A stretch of 64,000 bases of DNA from Stichopus chloronotus. Taxonomy: Eukaryota; Echinodermata; Holothuroidea; Aspidochirotida; Stichopodidae. Under the pieces are notes generated by a model. The model saw only the letters and a program-made list of their open reading frames with translations, had not been told where the DNA came from and did no database searches. A program made the translations under genes and the position numbers. The stretch spans positions 8,122,001 to 8,186,000 of the forward strand of contig CM037835.1 in NCBI GenBank assembly GCA_021234535.1, written 5' to 3'. Positions within the stretch are counted from its first letter, which is position 1, and each line of letters begins with the position of its first letter. Shown here in pieces: positions 23,612-35,056 of this stretch.

Positions 23612-25115
23612 GTACGTAGATCTTTCTTTTGCTTGCAATGTACCAGTTCTGAATTACTGAATGTTGAACTGAAGATCCTAAGCACCTTTGCACAAAGTCT
23701 GACCCCATCCCACTCTCCTTAATTCCATGCTATCTGGAAGGTGCCTTTGTCTTGCAGAAATATTGAAAACAAAGTTGCATTTTTGTTGAATTTGTGCAAT
23801 GACTAAACATCAAAAGTTTCATTGCCAACTTTAGATGACATCGTGACAAATTGTTTTACTGTCTTCGATTGTCTTCGAGAGAGGGCATTTTTCAGCAGTC
23901 ATTCTTCTGATTCCATCATTATTTCACGTTGACAATATCATGATTTATTGAATGTGTTACATAGTACTCTAGATACTTGATAATCAAAGAATTCAGTGCT
24001 GCAGAAATGTGTGCTGTACTTAGAGATGGCTTACATTGTTTTCATCTTCATGGAAAGGTCGCATGTAATAAAACATAACATCAGCATTGACATTTCAATC
24101 ATAACCTTACCTGTAGGTACTTTCCTCTACAAATGCATTCATGTAAGCCAAGAGAATGTGACGTACACTAACGTGACCCGCATCTTCCAAGTATTGCTGT
24201 ACATCAAGACTGTGGTGGGGTCCCTTTCCTACTCTGTGCATGGTGCTCTCGACATGAGCAATATGTGTTAGAAAGTACAGTAGTTCCCTGTAAAAGAATA
24301 TTCCAGACCATCCCAAACTATATGTTACAATATGGAGAGTATTCAATGATGCCTGTACCACCCATTTTCCTGTAAAAGTAAGACCCACTTGATCCACAGT
24401 GATATTGAAATAGTAATGTATTTTACGATAAATAAAGTTCAAGACGGCCTCATGAATAATTCATTAATTTTACATCATCACAGCTTAATCTTGTGAAAGT
24501 CGCTTGATAGTTTGGTTGTCCTCTGTTTCTGTGTGATTTCTGTGTCATAGCCTCTGTTGGTGTTTGAAAAAAATTGGCTGTTTCGAACAGTCTGTATCTA
24601 TACACAAAGACTTGGAGCAGATCGAAAGTTGTTGACACATAGTTTCATATTATTATGGACTTTACAAGACTATTTTGAATATTGCCTGGCCTATTCTTTT
24701 AACACACTCCATGAACCACATTTTGTCGGTGAAGTTATGTGAAACTAGACTACAACACTTTCAAGGGTTGCATTTTAACATCAATCATAAGTGTACAGTT
24801 TCTCTGGAATTTGCGTTCAGCTCTGAGGTTCGAAAACAATTATTAGAACCCTTAAATGCCATACAAAGAATTTATTATCTGAATGTGTAACACATATCAG
24901 ATGCTGATGCTTGATTTTATGTTGTGATAGTTACCTGTGCTTTTGTTTAGATATAATAAGTTACAATGAAATTTGTATCCTGTGTACCATTGAAGTCATC
25001 ACTCACATCAACAACAGTCCATTTGTGTGGTTCCATTTGGTATGTTTGTGAATGTGTTCCATCCTGAACCTCACTCCTACCTCTCATTCATCATCCCTTT
25101 TCTTTACATCCACAG
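23612..25115 (+). other. intron 2 of the HDGF-related gene
   Basis: This 1.5-kb AT-rich intron has no recognised repeat or RNA gene. Intron 3 (25255-25832) is likewise featureless. Confidence 0.5.
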
Positions 25116-25254
25116 AGCATTCATGGGATCTAAAGTCCTTTTCCCCTATGAGAAATTCAAGCACAAATATGGAAAGGAACACAAGCGTTATGAAGCATTC
25201 AACATAGGCCTCTGGGAGATCGAAAATAAGCCAAACGCCACTTTTGTAGGGAAT
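25116..25254 (+). CDS. HDGFL2: HDGF-related exon 3: C-terminal PWWP helices
   Basis: After completing the Thr codon, it reads [20 protein letters not shown] and ends [16 protein letters not shown]. The FPYE, KYGK and GLWEIENxP blocks are diagnostic of HDGF-family PWWP domains. The acceptor is TCCACAG before 25116 and the donor AAT|GTAAGC after 25254. Confidence 0.92.
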
Positions 25255-25832
25255 GTAAGCAAACTTTCTCTATGCAGTGAAAGTACACTTCATAATTAAT
25301 GTTCGCATATTGTGTGGTGTTTCATATATTCTGCATTGCTGATTGTAGTCACAGGCACATCTGTAGAAGTTTCTTCAGTGGGGGAATTTAGGAGAGAGAT
25401 TGTCTGATAATTTGGCAAAGATTTTGTAGCAGTTGTTAGAAAGATGTCATCAAATTGTGGTGAATGACATTGAAACATGACTAGCTTTTGTATGAAAGCA
25501 ATTTCCCAACTTTCCTCAAATTGTAAAAAATAATGTCGAGTGGTTATGTTCTATATTTACATCCACTGTTACTCCATGTTTTCAGAAAAGTAAACCTTCA
25601 AGATGTGAAAAAGTAAAACTTACAATTTCTATTCCTTTTTTAGGAGCACAAAACTTTGCTTTCTTTGTCACTCCCATATTTCTCTGAAATTGATCAGTTA
25701 AGGAGTTACCCATGAATGAGCTTTTGTGTCTTACCATCTCTTCTAGATAGAAATTGTACAATAGGTATTCAAAGAAACGTTGAAACCTAAAGAGCAACAT
25801 TGTAATTTCACCTCAAATTCTTGACCCCTAAG

Positions 25833-25955
25833 CAGCAATCAACAGAGGAGGAGGAGGCCTCAGAGGAGGTAGAAGAAGAAACGGAAGAAGAAGAAGAAGC
25901 GGAAGAAGCAGAAGCAGAAGAAGAAGACCAGGAGGAGGACGAAGATGAGAAAGAG
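25833..25955 (+). CDS. HDGFL2: HDGF-related exon 4: acidic Glu-rich linker
   Basis: The exon reads QQSTEEEEASEEVEEETEEE and continues as mostly Glu to DEDEKE, before GTAGCT. Such acidic linkers follow the PWWP domain in HDGF-related proteins. The acceptor is CTAAGCAG, a NAGNAG tandem site: use of the second AG (exon start 25836) removes one Gln and keeps frame. Phase 0 at both ends. Confidence 0.82.
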
Positions 25956-27333
25956 GTAGCTTATTATCCAAATAATTTTTTTTTTTTATCAAGAAAAGTT
26001 TGCACAGTTAAAAGGGATCATAAGAACCATTGTGCATAATTTCTGTGATACTGTGATGTGTTTAATGAGCAGAGGTATTGTGTTTCTCCTACAAGACCCT
26101 GTTGGTTCTAATTATCCAATTCTTCACTCCTTGTTCTGAGTTCCTTTATTTTGCTCTTTTCTTATCTTCTGTTTGCGGATGTATCTTCTTCACTTGGCAA
26201 GAAGTCCTTGATATTCATGGAAGTATTGAGAAGGGAAAAAGTGCCTTAACTCAAGAAGTTTGGTACCTTTATTTAAATGATCAAAGATGCCATGCAAAGT
26301 TTTCTTCCCCCTTTCTTTTAATGGAGACTGTAGTCAAGACCTAGTGATTGCTTAGACAATGAAGAAACATGTTTCATATTTTGACAGTGAACTTGACAAA
26401 CTATTTTCAAGAAAGACCCCATACATGTACTTCACGTTTGCTGCACAGCTTTTTGTGTCTTAACTTCTATTGATACCTCTCCTCTAAAGCATATTGATTC
26501 CTTGCCAGAGGCTGTCAAGGAATCTTTGTCATGTCAGTGATTTGTCCTATTACATGTGTGCATGTGTGTGTGTGGGTGTATTCCAAAATCTCATGAACCT
26601 AATACCATTTTGAATGAAGGTGCAAGGAGCATCAAATTTGTTGTATGTATAGAGCATGTTAAGATTAACTGGCGTTATTTTTGGTTTAGGTCAACTCGCC
26701 TGTCACCTGAGGTCAGTGGGCTGCTGGCAGAATGTAGACAAATTCTGCTTGCAGTATCGCAGATACCACCTGTTGCCTGAACTGTAGACTCCTAGACATT
26801 TCAGATGCCTGATTAGCCCTTTTTGATTCCTTGCCGTAGGCAGGGGAATCTATGCAGTCCTGATGTCATGTGTGTGTATGTATGTATGTGTGTGTGTGTG
26901 ACGGTCGCTCGTAAACACTCTATCTCAAGAAGGGTAACTCTGAGTAATTTCATTTTTGGCATGTAGGTTGTCCATATTGAGTAGATGATCCCTATTGGTT
27001 TTGATGTCCAAATCTTGCATATTAACGAGGTTATGGGGTAAAACATAAAAAATGTTAAAACTGCCATAGTTCCTTATCCGTGGGTCAGATTTGTTTTAAA
27101 CTTGATGAGGTTGTCTGTTATTAACAGGTTCACGACCATGTGAAATTTAATGCTTATCAATAGAGAGGAAGGGATAATTTTTCACTATAAAACAATAATA
27201 ATAGCCTAAACACCATTATTGTGGTTATTATAAACTACCGTACAAATGTAATGGGGCTTCATTGTGCAAAATTACTATTGGCAGTGTTTGATTCCTTCAG
27301 ACACAGTTAACTCAATGTCATAGCAAACTTATT

Positions 27334-27435
27334 CAGCCGATGGAAGCCAATCAGGACCATGTCATGTTTGAAATAGCATTTTCCCAGCCTATGGAAGCCA
27401 ATCAGGACCATGTCATGTTTGAAATAGCGTTTTCC
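27334..27435. repeat. 51-bp tandem duplication
   Basis: Two adjacent copies of a 51-bp unit (starting CAGCCGATGGAAGCC at 27334 and CAGCCTATGGAAGCC at 27385) differ at only a couple of positions, so the duplication is recent. Confidence 0.9.
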
Positions 27436-27840
27436 ATATACTGTACTGCATTTGTAAGTAGAGAATAACTTTTACTTTTCAAACACTCCCTCAGAGGCCT
27501 CCATAGGTTGTCTCAGTAACTGGGAGGTCATGGGGTCAGATAGCTGTCACCTGTGCTTCATTTATCTATTTGATAGAACAAAGACTCCTGCCCAGTTTAC
27601 CACTGACTGTCTCCTGTGTATATTAAGGCATTCCATAAATATTTGATGTATTGGCCTTTATTATGAGAATAATCTGCAGTTATATATCATCAGAAATACA
27701 AGTAGCAAGATGCATTGCTGAGTCTCCAGTGTGTTTTCTCAAAATCTTACAATGAGGATGAAGATGGGATCCTGGACTCTGAAAACCTTCAAGGAAGACC
27801 TTAATACTAGAAGAAAATCGATTACATTCTGACAATTAAA

Positions 27841-28490
27841 ATGGCCTATCCACATTTTCCTGAGTTCAGTCTCAGAGATAATTTGGATCATGCAAGTATT
27901 GGCATGCGGTGGGAGAAATGGCTACTTCGATTGGAAAACTTCTTCATTGCATTTGATATCAAGGATGAAGCTCGTAAAAGGGCAATGTTACTTCATTTTG
28001 GAGGGGAAAGCGTTACTGAAATATTTCAAACACTTAATGAAACTGGAGACTCTACAGATTATGACACAGCAAAAACCAAGCTGACAGAGTATTTTCAACT
28101 TATACAAAATACTGAATACGCGATTTTCAAGTTTCGTCAAGCGAAGCAAGGGGAAGGCGAAACGTTGGATGTGTTTACCAACAGGCTGAGGCAATTAGCA
28201 AATTATTGTCAATTTATGGATATAGATAAAGAAGTCAAATCACAGATAATTCAAAGTTGCAGTTCGTCACGATTGCGGCGAAGAGTGTTGAAGGAACTGA
28301 ACCGCAACTTAACTGAGATACTTGACTTAGGGAGAGCACTTATGATCTCGGATCAAAATGCTACAGAAATTGAAGGACCAAAAGTGGAAACAGTACAAAG
28401 TAAACTACCGAAAAACTGGGACAGCCCCAAAAAGAAATGGTACAAACAAAGCCCAGTGTAGGAAATGTGGTAGTGACTTTCCAGAAGGGT
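27841..28490 (+). pseudogene. retrotransposon Gag fragment (Ty3/gypsy-like), frameshifted and truncated
   Basis: An uninterrupted 206-codon frame starts at ATG 27841 and shows RWEKWLLRLENFFIAFDIKD, then AMLLHFGGESV and FRQAKQGEGETLDVFTNRLR, the organisation of the capsid part of Ty3/gypsy-type Gag proteins in invertebrates. It ends at a stop at 28459-28461; one nucleotide out of frame the sequence continues as CRKCGSDFPEG, the start of a CCHC zinc knuckle. The match ends near 28490. No protease, RT or LTR follows, so it is a partial copy inside a repeat within a host intron. Confidence 0.75.
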
Positions 28491-28798
28491 AATGTTGCCT
28501 GATATCATACTGTACTTGATGTGTGGGTTGGCCATACAGGGTTGGTGATCCCTATTGCTTTTGTTGGACGTCAAATGTCACGGTCATGTCAGGTTACCCA
28601 AAATAAAGATCATTTTGAGTTAAAAGCTTGTGGTGTATCAAGAAAATGACTGCAGTTGATCTTATACTTGTCATGTGGATAATTCAGCTTTGTTATAATA
28701 TAACCATGTGGCAAGGAATCACAAAGCCTTTTGGCTTTCTGGTTACTTGTTTTGCTCATGTAATTTAGTTTATGCTATTTCCTCATATTTAATTTTAG

Positions 28799-28840
28799 GT
28801 AGTGAAAAAGCCGAGGAAAAGAAAAGCCAGCAAAGAGAAG
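28799..28840 (+). CDS. HDGFL2: HDGF-related exon 5: basic NLS-like segment
   Basis: This 42-bp exon encodes VVKKPRKRKASKEK, matching the position and type of the LEDGF nuclear localisation signal (GRKRKAEKQ). The acceptor is ATTTTAG before 28799 and the donor AAG|GTAAGT after 28840; phase 0 at both ends. Confidence 0.85.
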
Positions 28841-29952
28841 GTAAGTAAAGTTGTGCATGAGGGTCTGACAACATGTGAACTCTGAGAGGATATATAGTTT
28901 GTGCTGTATAAACAGACTTCAGCTTTCTCACTTGCAAGCTGAAATGGTGCACAATCTGCTTCGCAATAGCCATTTCTGATTTATCAATGTATGTAGCCCA
29001 GGTGACGAGTTGAACTTGTGAATGATTGTGTCTTATTACGTACCATCCACGGTGGAATATGATTGGGCTACTCCAGTATTTTTGGAGTTGAGTGCTCGTG
29101 GCCTGACTAATCGTTACTCTGAAGCTAGTCTCACTTCCTGCTTGATATTGGTCAATGACAATGCAAACGCTACTTGCACATAAACACTGTTACATTTGGA
29201 GTAAGAATTATTGTATGGACCATGTAGGGTCTCCTAACTTATAAATCTTGCAAAAGAACATAAGTTCAACCTGTCAAGCAAACAGAAGCAATCTTCATGA
29301 ATGTTTTTGATAGCTTTAACAATGTCACAGTAATTGTGACTCTAAACAAAGTGGAATCAAGTCTGGGCTCCTGACCAGGAGTCTTTACTCTGAGGTTAAA
29401 AGTCAAGTAACCTGCCCAAATGTAATGTTGTTGTTGTGGGGGAGGGGGTGCTGGTGAATGCTTACTGTGATTGGACAATCATGTCGTGAATATCATTGTG
29501 TTCGATGTTGATAGATAAATGCATATATTGTATCAGATCGTTTAATGGATGATAGCAGCATTGTCTATGGTATTAGGTGATTTTGATGTCAGCGCATCTA
29601 CTGCATCAAGTTTCATAGACATAAGTGAATGACAGAAGCATAAATATTGATTGTACTGGGGCTTATTGATGTTGATGGATGACAGCTTTAATGGTCCTGG
29701 TGTACATACCAATATTGATGTACAGATGACTTCATCAAATGCTTTAGTGTTAATGGTTGAAATATATATATTGCAATGTTTTCATTTTAGGTCATGTGTT
29801 GACCACATACATTGTATCAGGTTATTTTTTATACTAATTGTTGCTTTGGGTGTACTTGTTGTCGCTATGGGTGTGTTTTTTTTTTTTTGGTGTTAGTGTG
29901 TTCTTTGTTGCTTGAGTATGTACCAGTTGGTCGCATTATGTTTGCTTCCCAG
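28841..29952 (+). other. introns 5 and 6 of the HDGF-related gene
   Basis: Intron 5 (28841-29952) and intron 6 (30043-30465) are AT-rich with simple T-runs (about 29877-29888) and no identified repeat. Confidence 0.45.
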
Positions 29953-30042
29953 AAAAAGTCCAAACAAGTTCGCAAGACGTCCAGCGACGATGAAGATTAC
30001 GATGACATCCCAACACCAGACTATGATGATGGGAGTGACGAT
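29953..30042 (+). CDS. HDGFL2: HDGF-related exon 6: basic patch then acidic linker
   Basis: The exon reads KKSKQVRKTSSDDEDYDDIP, then TPDYDDGSDD before GTGAGT. It has Ser residues in acidic contexts that look like casein kinase 2 sites. The acceptor is CTTCCCAG; 90 bp, phase 0 at both ends. Confidence 0.82.
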
Positions 30043-30465
30043 GTGAGTCTAAATTTGATAGTTTGAGTTACTCTCCGTACCTCCAACCCCTGCTGGAAGA
30101 AAAAGTGGCAGTAAATATATTCTCAACAACTATCTCAAATTTTGCCCCATTTTCAGCTGTTTGAAATACTGAAGAGACATATTTCAGTGTTTATGCAAGG
30201 ATGGTTGTGTCTTATTCTGCCAAGAATGTTATAGAACCATGAAGTGTGAATTTGATAATTAAAATGATTGTTTTATAAACCTAATGCTTCAGTTCAAATT
30301 TTTTACTGAATGTTTCTACCTAAACTGTGTCAGACAAGTCTTTGGTCAAAGCATATGGTCTGGGAGACTCAGAACTCAGATTGTGAGGTGTTGAAGTCAT
30401 GTTTAAGTAAATGCAACAAAAAGTTTCACAAAATGGAGTGTGTAATAATGTGTCATCTCATGTAG

Positions 30466-30732
30466 GATTTTGAGGTGCTAGCCAAAACGAAATCAAAAGG
30501 CAAGGCAAAGTCGGCAACTTCGTCAGAAGCTGGAAGCGACGAAGATGATGACGACGATGAACCGAAGAAGAAGAGGCGGAAAACGAAGGAAAAGAAAATG
30601 ACTAAAAAGAAGAAAAGAAAGACTAATATGGAGGAGAGTTCCCAGGATGAAGATGACCCCAAAGCCAAGAAACGAGGAAGGTCTAAGAACACCGATGATT
30701 CTGTGGAAGAGGATAGCGATGAAGAAGTAACG
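30466..30732 (+). CDS. HDGFL2: HDGF-related exon 7: charged linker with poly-basic blocks
   Basis: The exon encodes DFEVLAKTKSKGKAKSATSS, an acidic run (GSDEDDDDDEPK), a strongly basic stretch KKKRRKTKEKKMTKKKKRK, and ends SVEEDSDEEVT. Alternating basic and acidic patches are typical of this family. The acceptor is TCATGTAG; the donor is ACG|GTGAGA, with an alternative GAA|GTAACG 6 bp earlier that keeps frame. Confidence 0.82.
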
Positions 30733-32237
30733 GTGAGAGAGAGAGAAGGATTGTGAAAGTCTCTTCAGATCACGTCCTAATGTCATCTAAAACACCGAGC
30801 TTCCTTTAAAACACTTCCAGATCAAACAAACTTAGTAACTTTGCTTTGTGTTTGGTGGAAGTTGAACATGGATGTTGTGTTTGGGTTGCACTTTTGAAGG
30901 GGATAAACATCCTAATTATTAGGACTGATTTTAGGGTGGAATGAGTTGAGCAAGATGTGCCCAACCCTTTTCAGCTCAGTTTTTGCTTATCACAGAATGG
31001 TATCAGGAAACTTTCCCCAACATGGTAATAAAATACAAGTTAAAAATTTTATCTGATTGTTCTGACAGTTACTGTATGGAGTTTTATCGTTCCATTTATT
31101 TTAACAGTAGCACATATCATAACACGTCCATTGGCCTATGTGTAGAAATGCATTAATGAGAGAAGATTGCACAACTTGGACGAAATTACTTTGTGGATGT
31201 AATTTCAACCATCTATCCTGTTTGAAGTGATCTAATATTGTGAGAAATCCAAGTAATATGGGCAAAAGTGCAAAACCTCCTCTAAAAAAATGGGTTCATT
31301 TCTTCTTTTTCTTCTAAAATGTGCAACTTCTCCTCATGAGACTGGCCAGATTCATCAATACAAATACTTAACTGTTCTTTGATACAGTTAGGTCATCCTA
31401 TATGATGGGGTTACAAAGGTTGAGATTTAAAACCTTTTTGACTGCATGCCCCATAGTCTATATGTCTTGAAATCTCTTGAAAGTTTACTTCAGTGACATT
31501 GTCAAGATGGTGTCAGGTTTAGATAAAAATAGAAAATTTTAGTTGTCAGAGGATTCACATTTCAGAATGTACTTGTGGTACCATGAACAGAATGATGCCA
31601 CAAACATGAACAGAATATAAAATGAATGTAATATATATTGCTGTAAATTGGATTAATCAACATCTGCAATTCATTGCATTACTTAAAATGGCTTTTTGGT
31701 TTCATGTGGGTGCATGTGTGGGGTCCAATCTCTGAAATGGGCCATTTTATAAAAGCACGAAATATCTTTCTTTTTCTACAGATTTTATGTAACAAAAGTG
31801 AGTGGTCGTGGTCAGAAATGGGCCAAGTGGGCTATTGTACAAAATAATGCAAAAATGGTTCTTTTACTTCATAATTTACACTATATAGTGTACATCTGTG
31901 CAAGGAACCACAGTGCCCTTGGGTTCTTGTTATCATATACAGTGGCCCATGACTCAGTTTGAAAAGCTGTTTGTTTTGAAGTGATTTAGGTTAGCAGTAG
32001 AGATACACCTGTGACCTACCATTGTATGGGGAGAGTCACAAGGAGTTGGAGAATATGTATCGCATAATGCAAAAACAGGTAGGTGATCTGAAGTATCAAT
32101 CAGGATACCAGGAAGGTATCTATTGCTGGATTCCCGATAAATTTTTCTCACTGCTAGCATAGGCCGGTTATCGTCTTGTACATTTTAACTTACGTACATT
32201 TATACTGTGTGTTATATGTGTATTTCCTGCTCATTAG
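30733..32237 (+). other. intron 7 of the HDGF-related gene
   Basis: This 1.5-kb intron ends with a diverged trace of the dispersed repeat's left end at about 31895-31935 (plus strand GCAAGGAACCACAGTGCCC, then TTGGGTTCTT), again in reverse orientation. Nothing else is identified. Confidence 0.4.
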
Positions 32238-32559
32238 CCTAAAGCAAAGGGAAGAAAACGTTCCTCCTCAGTCGCTACAAAAGGAAAGGCAAAGAAGGTG
32301 CTGCCATCATCGTCTTCGTCAGAAGTAGATGAGTATGAAGTGGTGGAAAAGCAAGATGATGAAGAGGAGGAGGAGGAAGAAGAAGAAGAAGCAGAGGAAA
32401 AGGATGAAGAAGATGAAGAGGAAGCTGATGAACAGGAAGAGGAGGGGGAGAAGCCAGAAGAGTCAGAAGCAGATGAGGAGGAAAGTGCAGAGGCATCCAG
32501 CGTCGATGATGAACCACTGGTGGGGAAGAAGGTGGAGGAGAAACAGTCTCCTATAAAAG
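32238..32559 (+). CDS. HDGFL2: HDGF-related exon 8: Ser-rich and Glu-rich linker
   Basis: The exon reads PKAKGRKRSSSVATKGKAKK, then SSSSSEVDEYEVVEK and a long Glu/Asp run, and ends KQSPIK with one base of a Gly/Asp codon. It is low complexity and likely disordered. The acceptor is CTCATTAG; the donor AAAG|GTATCT leaves phase 1, which fits either exon 9 or exon 10. Confidence 0.83.
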
Positions 32560-33505
32560 GTATCTTATTCATATCAAATAGTCAATAACATCTTCCATGT
32601 GTGAAAGATTTGTATCAGGTCCAGTGAATTATCAAAATATCTTCCATTGCTGATTTGCCTCTTGAGTCAACTGGTGTTGAACAAACTTCTCCCAGGTAGC
32701 AAAAGACCAATCTGCTTGTATGTAGTTGTGTGTGGGATGAAATGATATCCAACATGTCTCTGTTTGAGCTAAGGAACTAAACTGTGATTGATTGTCTCAC
32801 TGTTGTTCTTTGTCTCTCCATTACTTGTCTGATTTTGTTCATAAATTCTTGAAACAGTGACTTTTATCAACTTTATGTTGAGTCACGTCTCTGATCTTTA
32901 TGGAAAACCACCTTGTCACACATCTAACAACATAGACGGATACAGGTGTATGGTTTGTATACTTCCCTTGTAAAGTTAGTTGAAATCTTTTTAACTTGGG
33001 TAAACTTTTTCATCATCTTTTCTCAGAATCTTTGGTTAATTTCAAATTCAGGTGGTCAGTTTGTGTCTTGCTGAAAATAATGCAATTATCAGTCATTTAA
33101 CTAATATCTTGTCTGTTTGTGCTGACCATTTATTTCCCACTTTTAGGAACCCTTTGCTCTGAGCAGTTATATTGCTGATTTAGGTAACATTGCAGAATAT
33201 TTGTAGTTATAGCTGCCCACAAATCTACAAAGCTTACATGAAATTGCAACTGGGCTATTGTGTGTCACAAATTGTGATGCAAACCCGCTTATTTTGTCCC
33301 TTGTGATGTGATGATTACGTGTAGTGTATTTCAAAAGAATTGTGATTTCAGTTTTAATTTTGTATTACCACCAACTGATGATCGATTAACTTTGATGTAG
33401 AGGGGAGGAGGTGGGAACGGGGATGAAGGGAAATACATGCAGTGTTTTGGTAACATACTATCACGTAAGAATTATTCAAGAGTGAAATAATGCCTAAAAT
33501 TACAG
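32560..33505 (+). other. intron 8 of the HDGF-related gene
   Basis: This 0.95-kb AT-rich intron shows no recognisable repeat or RNA gene. Its acceptor region (CTAAAATTACAG) has a poor polypyrimidine tract, which is consistent with regulated use of the next exon. Confidence 0.4.
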
Positions 33506-33691
33506 GAATCAAGTCTACCTCCAAAGTCAGGGTGGAGTGGCTCGAACCTGAATCAGATAAAGGCCAGCGTTCTGTGGTCGCAGCCAAAAAAATTGTCTCA
33601 TTCGAAGACGGTCTGGCCTTGGAGCAGGTGGTTTTGTGTGCATGGGGTTCCCGCAGATACAAGGCGGTGGTCAAATCTGTGGAAGGACTTG
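33506..33691 (+). CDS. HDGFL2: HDGF-related exon 9: cassette exon, SH3/Tudor-like segment (putative)
   Basis: This 186-bp exon (62 codons, phase 1 at both ends) reads GIKSTSKVRVEWLEPESDKG, then SVVAAKKIVS, then LALEQVVLCAWGSRRYKAVV and KSVEGL. Unlike all flanking linkers it is not low complexity: alternating hydrophobic residues with Trp, Cys-Ala-Trp and RRYKAVV resemble a small beta-barrel of the SH3/Tudor type, as sometimes found beside BEN domains. Human HDGFL2 and LEDGF have no domain here. The acceptor ATTACAG is weak and the donor CTTG|GTGAGC is good. Skipping it keeps frame. The fold assignment is inference. Confidence 0.65.
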
Positions 33692-34899
33692 GTGAGCAAT
33701 ACTGTTTTAAAAGTTTGCACTGCTCATAGTAAATCTGAAAACGTAGAAACAGCTGATGGTATTTGTAGTTGGAAGATAAACTGTCCATATTTTCCTGCCA
33801 AATTATTTAATACCTTCAGTAACTTCAGAATTCTTCATTCCTCTGTGGTAAAATTCAGAAGGTTAGGCATATGTGGCAAATTCTCTGTAATTGTGCAATG
33901 GTAGCATCACACCTGTGTGCATCAAAGCTTGAAACACAGAGATCTGTGGAGGGCAGTGTTCACATTCGACGGAAAGGATCGTCATTAAAATAGTTTTGCC
34001 CTCAGGCTAAGTCACAGTAAAGGGTTTGCTACTGATGATATGTAGGTTAACATCAGGCTACACATCTTCATGGTTTACAAGTTTAAACTTTGGAGAAAAT
34101 TCTATTCGGCAGGTTTCTTTGCTTAATGTGCATTACACTCGCACTATTCCATTTCTGCTTGCAGTTTGATGTACCTTGACAATTTACCTTTCTTTACAAT
34201 TGTCCATCTTTGATGGAGGTGTCAGTGTGGGCTAAAAGCATTTCCAACCAATTTGCAAGGAGTGTGTATATTTCTTGCTCACAACTTTAAAAGCTGTGCA
34301 GCTTGAAGAACATGCCATCATTCACATGCTTCTTGTATTTACCATTGACATTTCTTGGTTTGTTGTTTGATTTATATGTGACATGTTTTGTTGCATCTCG
34401 AATTTAATAGCAACCACATGCAAATGGTAATGTATAGAACCAACAGCATTCATGCAAGGGGAAGATAAAACAACTCCTCTGTGTAGTAACATCGCTCCCT
34501 CCCAAGTTTATTCTTGTGCTGTTGTAAGATTGCTTATTTTTATGACATAATTGCTTCGCTATGAGTATGTTGAAGTTTCTGCAATAATGTGAAAACTTCT
34601 GCTTTCACCTGCAAAGTTGCTAGTGTGTGTGTTTGACTCTGATGTAATTATGTTAAATATAATCTGGCCATGATAACTGTGATTCATCTTGGAGACTGCA
34701 TCGTCCATCCTCTTTTCTTGATTTAGTGATCAGAATGAGACTTTGGTCAGGTGACCAAGGTGAGTGTGTAAATGGTGGTAAGTTGCCATTAATGCTGTCA
34801 CCGGAAATGGTCAATGTTTTTGTTATTGGCACTCACTCATCATGGGAGAGTCATCCATGCAAGGTTAGAGACTTTGTCGTCTTTCGGTATGCTTCACAG
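33692..34899 (+). other. intron 9 of the HDGF-related gene
   Basis: This 1.2-kb intron has no recognised element. Intron 10 (35057-36314), with a poly-A run at about 35098-35112, is similar. Confidence 0.4.
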
Positions 34900-35056
34900 A
34901 TGCCAAAGCAAGGAAGAAAGCCATCCCAAAGGCAGCACCAAAGAAAAAAACACCGGCAAAGAAGACACCGGCAAAGAAGACACCAGCCAAAAAGACTCCA
35001 GCCAAGAAAACTCCAGCTAAGACTGCTGCACCTATCAGTGATGACTCAAGTTCAAG
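34900..35056 (+). CDS. HDGFL2: HDGF-related exon 10: (TPAKK)n basic repeat
   Basis: After the split Asp codon it reads AKARKKAIPKAAPKKKTPAK, then further KTPAK units and ends APISDDSSS. About five tandem TPAKK-type units resemble histone H1 tails and are likely to bind DNA without a fixed fold. The acceptor is GCTTCACAG and the donor TCAAG|GTGAGA; phase 1 in, phase 2 out. Confidence 0.83.

Larger units (their letters stand above)
26819..28745 (-). mobile_element. composite repeat of the GATTCCTTGCC family containing a gag-derived segment
   Basis: Read on the plus strand, the left end TGATTCCTTGCCGTAGGCAG, a (TG)n tract (about 26868-26905) and one unit (to about 27010) match the right half of the 2091-3326 and 6363-9527 elements in reverse orientation. 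The right end, GGCAAGGAATCACAAAGCC near 28714, followed by TTTTGGCTTTCTGGTTAC, matches their left end. Between them lies about 1.4 kb unlike the other copies, including a retrotransposon gag fragment (27841-28490). Insertion into a pre-existing repeat and capture are both possible. Confidence 0.65.
25956..28798 (+). other. intron 4 of the HDGF-related gene
   Basis: This intron contains a short palindromic repeat end (GATTCCTTGCC, then CAAGGAATC, 26494-26522), the composite repeat at 26819-28745 and a 51-bp tandem duplication at 27334-27435. Its 3' end lies only about 50 bp downstream of the composite element. Confidence 0.6.

Noticed and set aside
24107..24442. 111-residue minus-strand frame inside intron 2 of the HDGF-related gene
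   Set aside because: No homology recognised and it lies opposite a spliced gene; length is within chance for this window.
32234..32572. Minus-strand Ser-rich frames opposite the HDGF-related exons (also at 30453-30692, 36261-36599 and 41870-42103)
   Set aside because: They are complements of Glu-codon repeats (GAA/GAG read as TTC/CTC/TCT/TCC) and have no independent support.
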